From contig CAILBC010000043.1 in assembly GCA_903832325.1 (NCBI GenBank), forward strand, positions 1 through 64,000: DNA of 64,000 nucleotides. The letters run 5' to 3'. This stretch comes from an uncultured Sphingomonadales bacterium. GTDB taxonomy: Bacteria; Pseudomonadota; Alphaproteobacteria; Sphingomonadales; Sphingomonadaceae. A program made the translations under genes and the position numbers. Below are positions 25,839-33,592 of this stretch, piece by piece. Within the stretch, counting starts at the first letter, position 1, and every line of letters starts with the position of its first letter. Below the pieces are notes generated by a model. That model was not told where the DNA came from and did no database searches. It saw only the letters and a program-made list of their open reading frames with translations.

Positions 25839-26480
25839 ATGCACGATCATGATCATAACGGGCACGACCACCATCATCACGGCCATCACCATGACCACGG
25901 TGATGGCCAGGATGCGCCGTCCGACATTGCGCTGCGGGTAAAGGCGCTGGAATCGCTGCTGGTGGAAAAAGGGCTGGTCGATCCGGCCGCGCTCGATGCG
26001 ATTGTCGATCATTTCGAACACAAAGTGGGCCCGCGCAACGGCGCGCGGGTGGTGGCACGGGCGTGGACCGATCCGGCCTATCGCGAACGGTTGCTGGCCG
26101 ATGGCACCGCGGCGATTGCCGAACTGGGCCATACCGGCGGGCAGGGCGAACATATCGTTGCGGTGGAAAACGCGCCCGGGGTTCACAACCTTGTCGTTTG
26201 TACTTTGTGCTCGTGCTATCCATGGCCGGTGCTCGGGCTGCCGCCGGTGTGGTACAAATCATCGGGATACCGTTCGCGCGCGGTGATCGATCCGCGTGGC
26301 GTGCTGGCCGAATTCGGCACCGTGCTGGGCGATGAAACCGCCGTGCGAGTGTGGGATTCAACGGCCGAAGTGCGCTATCTGGTGATCCCCGAACGCCCCG
26401 CCGGCACGGCAGGCCTGGACGAAGCGGCGCTGGCCGCGCTGGTCACCCGCGACGGCATGATCGGGACGGCCCTGCTATGA
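25839..26480 (+). CDS. Nitrile hydratase alpha subunit, cobalt type, histidine-rich N-terminus
   Basis: 213 residues. The metal-binding cluster VCTLCSCYPWP (Cys121, Cys124, Cys126) has Thr after the first Cys, the pattern of cobalt-type nitrile hydratases; Fe types have Ser there. The domain covers about 30-210 and includes YKSSGYRSRAVIDPRGVL. Twelve of the first twenty residues are histidine, with Asp and Gly between them, ahead of a normal alpha-subunit start; this tail could hold cobalt. The enzyme hydrates nitriles to amides in the cytoplasm with the beta subunit 10 bp downstream. ATG at 25839 is preferred over the GTG two codons earlier. Confidence 0.93.
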   Translation: MHDHDHNGHDHHHHGHHHDHGDGQDAPSDIALRVKALESLLVEKGLVDPAALDAIVDHFEHKVGPRNGARVVARAWTDPAYRERLLADGTAAIAELGHTGGQGEHIVAVENAPGVHNLVVCTLCSCYPWPVLGLPPVWYKSSGYRSRAVIDPRGVLAEFGTVLGDETAVRVWDSTAEVRYLVIPERPAGTAGLDEAALAALVTRDGMIGTALL

Positions 26481-26490
26481 GGCGCATGCG

Positions 26491-27144
26491 GTGAACGGCG
26501 TGCACGACATGGGCGGCCAGCACGGGCTGGGGCCGATCGTGCCCGAAGGCGAAGGATCGCCGTTTCACGCCCGGTGGGAGGCGCGCACCCATGCCCTGGT
26601 GCTGGCGTCGCCCACGCGCGGCAATATCGATGCCGGGCGCCATCTGCGCGAAAGCATTCCCGGCCCGACGTATCTGGCCATGACGTATTACGAACGCTGG
26701 TTCGATGCGCTGTGCACCGCGCTGGTCAGCGGCGGGTTCGTTACGCCAGAGGAAATGGCCCGCGGCCAGGCCGATCCGGCCGCGCCGCGCGCCACGCCGC
26801 GCCTGCATGAGGCCGATGTGCCCGCCGCGCTGGCGCGTACGGGCAGCTATGTGCGCGAAACAGATGGCAAACCGGCCTTCAAAGTGGGCGATACGGTCCG
26901 CGCGCGCAATCTGCACCCCCTCGGCCACACCCGCCTGCCGCGCTATGCGCGCGGGCGCAGCGGGGTGATCGTGGCGCTGCGCGGCGCGCATGTCTTTCCC
27001 GACAGCCACGCCCATGGCGGCGGCGAAGACCCGCGCCCGCTTTATACTGTGCGCTTTGCCGCGCGCGAACTGTGGGGCCCCGATGCTGCGGCGGGCGATA
27101 CCGTGTGTCTTGATTTGTGGGAGCCCTATCTTGAACGCGCCTGA
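26491..27144 (+). CDS. Nitrile hydratase beta subunit
   Basis: 217 residues, typical length. It begins MNGVHDMGGQHGLGPI, the classical N-terminus of NHase beta chains, with TYLAMTYYERWFDALCTAL in the helical part and FKVGDTVRARNLHPLGHTRLP starting the C-terminal beta-barrel. Pairs with the alpha subunit to form the active site. The start is GTG. Its last codons overlap the activator gene. Confidence 0.93.
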   Translation: MNGVHDMGGQHGLGPIVPEGEGSPFHARWEARTHALVLASPTRGNIDAGRHLRESIPGPTYLAMTYYERWFDALCTALVSGGFVTPEEMARGQADPAAPRATPRLHEADVPAALARTGSYVRETDGKPAFKVGDTVRARNLHPLGHTRLPRYARGRSGVIVALRGAHVFPDSHAHGGGEDPRPLYTVRFAARELWGPDAAAGDTVCLDLWEPYLERA

Positions 27145-27490
27145 TCCGCTGATGCTGCCCGGGCTGCCGCGCGATGACGAAGGGCCGGTGTTTGCCGAAC
27201 CGTGGCAGGCGCAGGCCTTTGCCCTGACGTTGCGGCTCCACGCCGGGGGCGCTTTTTCCTGGGCCGACTGGGCGGCGGCGCTGTCGGATGAACTGGCGCG
27301 CAATCCCGATCCCGATGGTGCGCAGTATTACAACCACTGGGTTTCGGCGCTGGAACGGGTGTCGACCGGGGCCGGACTGGTTGACCCGGGCGAACTGGAT
27401 GCGCGGCGCCACGCCTGGGCCGAGGCCTATCACCGCACACCGCACGGGCAACCGGTCGAACTGCCTTCGCACACGATGCGGAAAACTTGA
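27131..27490 (+). CDS. Nitrile hydratase accessory (activator) protein
   Basis: 119 residues from a TTG start that overlaps the beta-subunit end by 14 nt and has GGGAG 7 nt upstream; ATG at 27152 would shorten it by seven residues. The string LPRDDEGPVFAEPWQAQAFAL is diagnostic of NHase activator/P14K-type proteins, which are themselves beta-subunit-like (YNHWVSALERV). They deliver cobalt to the alpha subunit by subunit swapping. The gene order alpha, beta, activator is the cobalt-NHase standard. Confidence 0.85.
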   Translation: MNAPDPLMLPGLPRDDEGPVFAEPWQAQAFALTLRLHAGGAFSWADWAAALSDELARNPDPDGAQYYNHWVSALERVSTGAGLVDPGELDARRHAWAEAYHRTPHGQPVELPSHTMRKT

Positions 27491-27555
27491 CCCGGAAAAC
27501 GGTGATGCTACTCTTGGGTAGATAAGGGCGACAGCGCCCACCCGGGAGAGATATC

Positions 27556-28731
27556 GTGACACACGGCACGCAAGTGGTTTTGACCGCAACCGAGGCGGTA
27601 TCGCTCGGCATTCCGGCAGCAGAGGCCGTGTCGGGCCTTGCCGCGCAGCATGATGCGCGCCGCGTGTTCATTCTCGCCAGCAGCCATCTCAACCGCAACA
27701 CCGACGAAATCCGCCGGATCGAGGCCGCGCTGGGATCGCGCCACGCTGCCACGCACGACGGCATCCAGCCGCATGCCCCGCGCGAAGACGTGCTGACCGC
27801 CGCCGCGCGTGCGCGCGAAGTCGGCGCTGATCTGGTGGTTACGGTGGGTGGCGGCTCGGTCACCGATGCGGGCAAGATCCTGCTGATCTGCCTGAAGCAC
27901 AATATCACCACCGTGGAAGGCTTTGACGATTACCGCGTGCGCGTCGATGATGCCGGCGCGATGGTCATTCCCGACTATGCCGCGCCCGATATCCGCTGTG
28001 TCTGCGTGCCGACCACCCTGTCGGGCGGCGAATTCAATCCGTTGTCGGGCGCGACCGACATGCGGATCAAGCAGAAGCAGGCCTATACCCAGCGTCAGAT
28101 GGTGCCGATCATGGTCGTGCTCGATCCCGCGATCACGGTGCACACGCCCGAATGGCTGTGGCTGTCCACGGGCGTGCGCTCGGTCGATCATGCGACCGAA
28201 ACGCTGGCTTCGTTCCAGTCGAACTATTTCGCCGATGGCCTTGCCGATTCGGCGCTGCGTCTGCTTGCCGAAGGGTTGCCGCAGGTGAAAGCCGATCCGT
28301 CCAACCTCGATGCGCGGCTGAAATGCCAGGTCGGCGCCTGGCAATCGATGATCCCGATCATCGCCGGGGTGCCGATGGGCGCCAGCCACGCCATCGGCCA
28401 CACGCTGGGCGGCACCTGCGATGTGCCGCATGGCCATACTTCGTGCGTGATGGCGCCGTTTGTCCAGGCGTGGAACCTGTCGGTCAATGCCCACCGCCAG
28501 ACACGGATCAGCGCGTGCCTGGGCGATGCAACCCGCCCCGCGTCCGAATTGCTTGATGGCCTGATCCGGGGCCTCGGCATGCCGCGCAGTCTGCGCGAAG
28601 TGGGCGTGGGCGAGGACCAGTTGCAGCAGATCGCCGAATATACGCTGGAGGATATCTGGGGCCGCACCAACCCGCGCCCGATCACGTGCGCCGATGATGT
28701 CATGGCCATTTTGCGAACCGCGCTCGGCTGA
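27556..28731 (+). CDS. Iron-containing alcohol dehydrogenase (maleylacetate-reductase-like)
   Basis: 391 residues of the Fe-ADH family. Nucleotide binding GGGSVTDAGK (about 98-107), metal ligands in the VDHATE region and in HAIGHTLGGTCDVPHGHTS, and the helical C-terminal domain are all present. GTG start with GGGAGAG upstream. It lies 65 bp after the NHase activator and 2 bp before the TetR gene, so it is likely part of the same operon and oxidises an alcohol or reduces an aldehyde made from the substrate. Exact reaction unknown. Confidence 0.88.
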   Translation: MTHGTQVVLTATEAVSLGIPAAEAVSGLAAQHDARRVFILASSHLNRNTDEIRRIEAALGSRHAATHDGIQPHAPREDVLTAAARAREVGADLVVTVGGGSVTDAGKILLICLKHNITTVEGFDDYRVRVDDAGAMVIPDYAAPDIRCVCVPTTLSGGEFNPLSGATDMRIKQKQAYTQRQMVPIMVVLDPAITVHTPEWLWLSTGVRSVDHATETLASFQSNYFADGLADSALRLLAEGLPQVKADPSNLDARLKCQVGAWQSMIPIIAGVPMGASHAIGHTLGGTCDVPHGHTSCVMAPFVQAWNLSVNAHRQTRISACLGDATRPASELLDGLIRGLGMPRSLREVGVGEDQLQQIAEYTLEDIWGRTNPRPITCADDVMAILRTALG

Positions 28732-28733
28732 GT

Positions 28734-29405
28734 ATGCTCGCGCCGTTGCAACGAGTTCAGGAGCCGCATTTGCCAGCGAAACTTTCCGGCCCGCGTCCGG
28801 TCCGGCTGAAAGAGGAAATCGCCGCGTTCAAGCGCCGGCGCATTCTGGAAGAGAGCAGCCACCTGTTCTTTACGCAAGGCTATGACGCCACCACGCTCGA
28901 CGCCGTGGCCGAACGGCTGAACGTGACCAAGCCGTTCATCTATTCCTATTACAAGAACAAGAGCGAGCTGCTGTTCGAAGTGTGCCAGACCGGCATCCGC
29001 CTGTCTTTGCAAGTGCTCGAACAGTCGCTTGCGGTTGAAGGCAGTGCAACTGACAAGCTGAAGGCGGTGGTTGAGCGCGTTGCGCGGATCATCATCGAAA
29101 ACCAGCGCTATATCAGCGTCTACTTGCGTGAGGAAAAAAGTCTGGCCCCCGAGGACGCGCGCGCAATTCGTGTGATGCGGCACCATTTCGACGAATTGCT
29201 GGGCGATCTGCTGGAAAAAGGCGTGAAAACCGGTGAATTCGGCATCCAGGAGCCGTCGCGCACCGCCATCTGGGTCAGTGGCCTGCTGACGTGGATTGCG
29301 CTGTGGTACCACGAAGGCGGCAGCTGGTCCGCAACCGAAGTGGTGATGGACGCGCTGACCATGGTCATGAAAATGGTTGCTCCCGGACGTTCCCACCGTG
29401 GTTGA
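28734..29405 (+). CDS. TetR/AcrR-family transcriptional regulator
   Basis: 223 residues. The DNA-binding domain (about 28-80) reads RRRILEESSHLFFTQGYDATTLDAVAERL and continues into TKPFIYSYYKNKSELL, the standard TetR helix-turn-helix. The C-terminal domain is TetR_C-like (YLREEKSLAPEDARAIR). It lies between the Fe-ADH and acyl-CoA synthetase genes with near-zero gaps, so it is probably the local repressor responding to an acyl-CoA or substrate. Possible targets are the AT-rich dyads near 33.5 kb, but that is only a suggestion. Confidence 0.9.
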   Translation: MLAPLQRVQEPHLPAKLSGPRPVRLKEEIAAFKRRRILEESSHLFFTQGYDATTLDAVAERLNVTKPFIYSYYKNKSELLFEVCQTGIRLSLQVLEQSLAVEGSATDKLKAVVERVARIIIENQRYISVYLREEKSLAPEDARAIRVMRHHFDELLGDLLEKGVKTGEFGIQEPSRTAIWVSGLLTWIALWYHEGGSWSATEVVMDALTMVMKMVAPGRSHRG

Positions 29406-31029
29406 TCGCCTGCCCGCCGCCGCCCTGCCCGCCGCCGGCTTGCCCGATCGCCGCACGTGCGTGCTCCGCTATCTGCTCGATGACTGGACCGCGGCGCGTG
29501 GCGATACCGTCTATGCCGTGTTCGAAGATGGCGAAAGCTGGACTTATCGCGATCTGCGCGCGCGCGTGCTGGCGCGGGCCGCCGGATTGCAGGCGCTGGG
29601 CGTGGCGCAGGGCGATCACGTGGCGGTGTGGCTGCCCAACGGGCGCGATGCGTTGATCGTGTTTTTTGCGATCAATTATCTGGGCGCAGTGTTTGTGCCG
29701 TTCAACACCGCCTATCGCGGTGCGATCCTCGAACATGTGCTGGCCAATTCGGATGCGCAGTTGCTGATCGCGCATGCCGGGCTGCTGGACCGGTTGCACG
29801 GCATCGATTGCGCCGCGATCACCCGCGTTGTCGTGCTGGGCGCGGACGAGGCTGTGCCGGTGCCGGGAATGGCAATGATCGGCTTTGCCACCGTTACCGG
29901 CGATGGCGATGCGCTGGCCCCGCTCGAACGTCCGATCGAACCGTGGGACAACCAGGCGATCATCTATACATCGGGCACGACCGGGCCATCAAAGGGCGTG
30001 CTGTCATCCTATCTGCATCTCTATACCAATGCCGGGCCCGACAGCTGGCATTTCGTGACCGGCGAAGACCGGTTCCTGGTGAACATGCCGATCTTTCACA
30101 TCGGCGGCCTGGGCATTCCCTTTGTCATGCTGGCGCGGGGCGGGTCCATCGCGCTGATGGAAAATTTCTCTACCGACGGGTTCTGGCCCTTCGTTCGGAG
30201 GACCGGGTGCACCGCGATATTCCTGCTGGGCGTGATGGCCACGTTCCTGATGAAGCGCCCGCCGGCGCCCGATGATTGCGATCACGGCGTGCGGCTGGCG
30301 TTCATGGTGCCGTTAACCCCGGACGCCGGGCCGTTTCATGCGCGCTTTGGCATTGATGTCTATACGATTTTCAACATGACCGAGATTTCCTCGCCGATCG
30401 TGTCGGAACCCAATCCGGTCAAGCCCGGCACTTGCGGTCTGCCGCGGCCCGGGGTCGAGGTGCGTCTGGTCGATGGCAATGATTGCGAAGTGCCGGTGGG
30501 CAGCGTGGGCGAAATGATCGTGCGCTGCGACCGGCCCTGGACGATGAACAGCGGCTATCACAAAAACCCCGAAGCCACCGCACGCGCCTGGCGCAACGGC
30601 TGGTTCCACACCGGCGATGCGTTTCGCCGCGATGAAGATGGCTATTTCTATTTCGTCGACCGGGTGAAAGACGCGATCCGCCGGCGCGGCGAAAACATTT
30701 CGTCGTTCGAGGTGGAAAGCCAGGTGATGGCGCATCCCGCCGTGCGCGAGGCCGCGGTGATCGGCGTGCCGAGCGAATATTCCGAAGACGAAGTGATGGC
30801 GGTGGTCGCCCCGGTGCCCGGCGCAACGATCGATCATGCCGAACTGATCGAATTCCTGGTGGCGCGGCTGCCCTATTTCATGGTGCCGCGCTATATCCGC
30901 CAGCTAGACGAACTGCCCAAGACGCCCACTGCCAAAGTGCTGAAGGCCGATCTGCGCAAGGAAGGGATTGTGCCGGGAACGTGGGACCGCGAAGCCAGCG
31001 GCATCCGCCTGCGCAAGGAAAAGCTCTAG
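29398..31029 (+). CDS. Acyl-CoA synthetase (AMP-forming)
   Basis: 543 residues, ANL superfamily. Motifs: YTSGTTGPSKG (ATP loop, about 194-204), FNMTEISS (adenine region), GWFHTGDAFRRDEDGYFYFVD (ATP/hinge) and the terminal Lys region PKTPTAKVLK. It activates a carboxylic acid to its CoA thioester, which suits the acid end of a nitrile/ester pathway. The GTG at 29398 overlaps the TetR stop by 8 nt; a TTG at 29377 is an alternative. It is the last plus-strand gene before a converging TBDR, with a strong inverted repeat after the stop. Confidence 0.9.
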   Translation: MVDRLPAAALPAAGLPDRRTCVLRYLLDDWTAARGDTVYAVFEDGESWTYRDLRARVLARAAGLQALGVAQGDHVAVWLPNGRDALIVFFAINYLGAVFVPFNTAYRGAILEHVLANSDAQLLIAHAGLLDRLHGIDCAAITRVVVLGADEAVPVPGMAMIGFATVTGDGDALAPLERPIEPWDNQAIIYTSGTTGPSKGVLSSYLHLYTNAGPDSWHFVTGEDRFLVNMPIFHIGGLGIPFVMLARGGSIALMENFSTDGFWPFVRRTGCTAIFLLGVMATFLMKRPPAPDDCDHGVRLAFMVPLTPDAGPFHARFGIDVYTIFNMTEISSPIVSEPNPVKPGTCGLPRPGVEVRLVDGNDCEVPVGSVGEMIVRCDRPWTMNSGYHKNPEATARAWRNGWFHTGDAFRRDEDGYFYFVDRVKDAIRRRGENISSFEVESQVMAHPAVREAAVIGVPSEYSEDEVMAVVAPVPGATIDHAELIEFLVARLPYFMVPRYIRQLDELPKTPTAKVLKADLRKEGIVPGTWDREASGIRLRKEKL

Positions 31030-31033
31030 CTCA

Positions 31034-31156
31034 TCCCCCTTTCCCTTCAGGGGAGGGGCCGGGGGTGGGGGTTATCCGGATTGCTGGCGCTTCGGGCCGG
31101 ATTGCTGGCGCTCGGGGTTGGGCCCCACCCCAACCCCTCCCCTGAAGGGGAGGGGC
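31034..31156. repeat. Inverted repeat of G/C-run arms between convergent genes
   Basis: The left arm (31034-31070) contains CTTCAGGGGAGGGGCC and GGGGGTGGGG; the right arm (31123-31156) contains CCCCACCCCAACCCC and TCCCCTGAAGGGGAGGGG, close reverse complements. Each arm also folds on itself (CCCCTgaaGGGG). The loop holds two direct copies of CCGGATTGCTGGCGCT. Such modules are widespread in this group and here could terminate both the acyl-CoA synthetase and the TBDR transcripts. Confidence 0.75.
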
Positions 31157-31187
31157 TTTGTCGGATCTTTGGCTTATGCCTTTCAGA

Positions 31188-33467
31188 TCACAGCTTCACG
31201 CCCAGCGTCACGCCATAGGTACGCGGCGGAGCGACTGTGCCGACGCGGACGCTGTTGTACAGCGGCGCGGTGATGATGTTGTTTGAAAAGATAAAGCGGT
31301 TGGTCAGGTTGCGGCCCCAGATGTCGATCGTCCAGCGCTTGTCGTCCGAGGTATAAGTGATCCCGGCGTTGGCCAGGGCATAAGGCGCCTGGGTCGCGTC
31401 GGCATTGTTGAACTCGGTGAAATAGACGCGGTCCTGCCAGGTCACATCCCCGCGCAAGGAAAGCTTGCCCGGCATGGCGATCGGCAGGTCATAGTTTGCG
31501 CCCGCGCGGAACGAGAATTCGGGCGCATTGTCCAGCGTGTTGCCCGCAAGGCTTACCGTCGCGAATGCCGCGCGGTAATAGCCGTTTTGAAACTGGCGGT
31601 ATTTGGCATTGAGGTAAGTGCCGAACAGTTCGAGCGTCAGGCCGGTGGCCGGTTTGGCGCGCAGTTCCGCTTCGATGCCATAGTTGCGGGCCGAAGCGGC
31701 GTTGACCGTCGAAACGATGCTTTGCGCGTTGACGAACCCGACCTGCAGGTTCGAATAGCTCATGGTGAACGCCGCGAGATTGGCCTGGAGCCGGTTATCG
31801 AGCGCGGTGGTCTTCAGCCCGACTTCATAACTCCACACATATTCGGGATCGATCACGTCGTTGGCCGATCCGACGTTGATCACCCCGGATTTGAAGCCGC
31901 GCGTGATCGTGGCATAGATCAGCGTGGTGCTGTTGGCCTGATAATCCAGCGTTGCCGTGGGCGTGAACGCATCCCACGATTTCTGCTTGTCGGTCGGCAC
32001 ATGGGTGGCGAGGAAGTCGAACACCCCGGTGCCCTTGCGCTTTTCGTGGCTGAACCGGCCGCCCAGCGTCAGCTTGACCTTGTCGTCAAAGCGATAGGTG
32101 CCCTGCGCGTAAAAGCCCAGCGCATCGATCTTCACTTTGCCCGATTGCAGGTAATTGGCGGCGTTGAACGTATCGGCCGGCAGGCCGAACAGAATGCCGA
32201 GATTGGTCAGCGGCACGCGCACTTCGCCGGTCAGATCTTCGTGGAAATACGTCGCGCCGATCAGGGCATCCAGCTTTTCGCTCTTGTAGTTGCCGACAAA
32301 TTCCTGGCTGTAGCTCTTGCTGGCTTCGGTATAGTTGTTCTGGCCAAACATGTTGACGTTCGAACCGTCGAGATCATCGCGGTTGAAGCGTTCGAAATCA
32401 TGGTACGAGGTGATCGATTTCACCGACCAGTTTGCCGGGGTCCATTCCATCGTGCCGGTAAAGCTGGTGCCATTGCGATGGTTGATCGGGTCGGTGCCGG
32501 AATAGAGATCGCGCAAGTTGGGTTGCACACCTTTGGCCGCAGCGATCGTGAAGATCGATTGCCCGCCCAGCAACGAACCCAGCGCGTTTTCCTTCGCGAC
32601 CGTCGGGCCGAAATAGTGGAACGCGTAGTTGTTGTCGTTTTCGTGGAAGGTTTCGCCCGACAGCAGCACGCTGAAATCCGAGACCGGCTTGAACAGCACG
32701 CTGCCGCGGAAGGCATAGGCCTTGCGGTTGTCGATCTGGCTGCCGGTAAACTCGTTCACGCCATAGCCGTCGCGGACATCGTACTTGCCCGCCACGCGGA
32801 CCATGATCTTGTCCTTGACCAGTGCGCCGCCCAGTGCACCTTCGATCGCGACGGCGTTGTAGTTGCCATAGGTCGCGCGAAGATAGCCGTCGGTTTCGTT
32901 GGTCGGCCGCTTGGTGATCAGGTTGATCGCGCCGGCAGTGGCACCGCGACCATAAAGCGTGCCCTGCGGGCCGCGCAGCACTTCGACTTGCTGCAGATCG
33001 TAAAAGCCGGCGAGCTGCGCCGCGGGCCGGGGAATCTGCGCGCCATCCTGCAGAAACGCGACGCCGCCGTCTGCGCCAAGGTCGATGCTGGTCAGGCCGA
33101 TGCCACGGATGAAGATGCGGTTCACCCCGAACTGGTCACCCACCGACAAGTTGGGGATCGATGCGGCAAGCGACTGCACGTCCTTGATCTTGCCTGCACC
33201 CAGATCGCCTGACTGCACCGCAGTGACCGATGCGGCGACTTTCGACAGCGCGGCGGAACTGCGCGTGGCAGTAACGACGATTTCGCCCAGGCCGCCATCT
33301 TTTGCCGCGGGCCTGGACGCGTTTGCTTGCGGCGCATCCGCCGCGGGTGCCTGCTGCGCCAGAACCGGGGTGGCAATAAGTGCCGCGCAGGCCGTGCCAA
33401 GCGCGATCAGCGCACGGGGCGCTACGGCCGCCCGCAGGGCAGCACCTTGTGTTGACAACCGAACCAT
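31188..33467 (-). CDS. TonB-dependent receptor
   Basis: 759 residues. Signal peptide about 1-38 (TPVLAQQ), an Ala/Pro linker, then GEIVVTATRSSAALSKVAAS (plug start), FIRGIGLTSIDLGADGGVAFLQDG, VEVLRGPQGTLYGRGATAGAINLIT, and a barrel ending YGVTLGVKL. The start codon has GGGGGAGAG upstream. It is divergent from the Baeyer-Villiger monooxygenase gene across an AT-rich control region, which fits import of the compound that the neighbouring enzymes degrade. Cargo is inferred to be a small organic compound, not proven. Confidence 0.92.
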   Translation of the reverse strand: MVRLSTQGAALRAAVAPRALIALGTACAALIATPVLAQQAPAADAPQANASRPAAKDGGLGEIVVTATRSSAALSKVAASVTAVQSGDLGAGKIKDVQSLAASIPNLSVGDQFGVNRIFIRGIGLTSIDLGADGGVAFLQDGAQIPRPAAQLAGFYDLQQVEVLRGPQGTLYGRGATAGAINLITKRPTNETDGYLRATYGNYNAVAIEGALGGALVKDKIMVRVAGKYDVRDGYGVNEFTGSQIDNRKAYAFRGSVLFKPVSDFSVLLSGETFHENDNNYAFHYFGPTVAKENALGSLLGGQSIFTIAAAKGVQPNLRDLYSGTDPINHRNGTSFTGTMEWTPANWSVKSITSYHDFERFNRDDLDGSNVNMFGQNNYTEASKSYSQEFVGNYKSEKLDALIGATYFHEDLTGEVRVPLTNLGILFGLPADTFNAANYLQSGKVKIDALGFYAQGTYRFDDKVKLTLGGRFSHEKRKGTGVFDFLATHVPTDKQKSWDAFTPTATLDYQANSTTLIYATITRGFKSGVINVGSANDVIDPEYVWSYEVGLKTTALDNRLQANLAAFTMSYSNLQVGFVNAQSIVSTVNAASARNYGIEAELRAKPATGLTLELFGTYLNAKYRQFQNGYYRAAFATVSLAGNTLDNAPEFSFRAGANYDLPIAMPGKLSLRGDVTWQDRVYFTEFNNADATQAPYALANAGITYTSDDKRWTIDIWGRNLTNRFIFSNNIITAPLYNSVRVGTVAPPRTYGVTLGVKL

Positions 33468-33592
33468 CTCTCTCCCCCTTGCGTTTTTCTTCGCATAGAT
33501 TTTTATACTATCGCGTAGATATATTGTATCTTAGGTAGCTTGCAAGCGACAAATCGGCCATGGGCCGGTTTGCATGAAGACGGGAGATCGGT
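33468..33592. promoter_or_regulatory. AT-rich divergent promoter region with TATC-N5-GATA dyad
   Basis: This 125-bp gap is far richer in A+T than its surroundings. It contains CTATCGCGTAGATAT (33509-33523), whose TATC/GATA halves are inverted around five bases, and a similar CGCATAGAT nearby at 33493. It should hold promoters for the TBDR (minus) and the monooxygenase (plus), and the dyad may be an operator. Confidence 0.45.
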
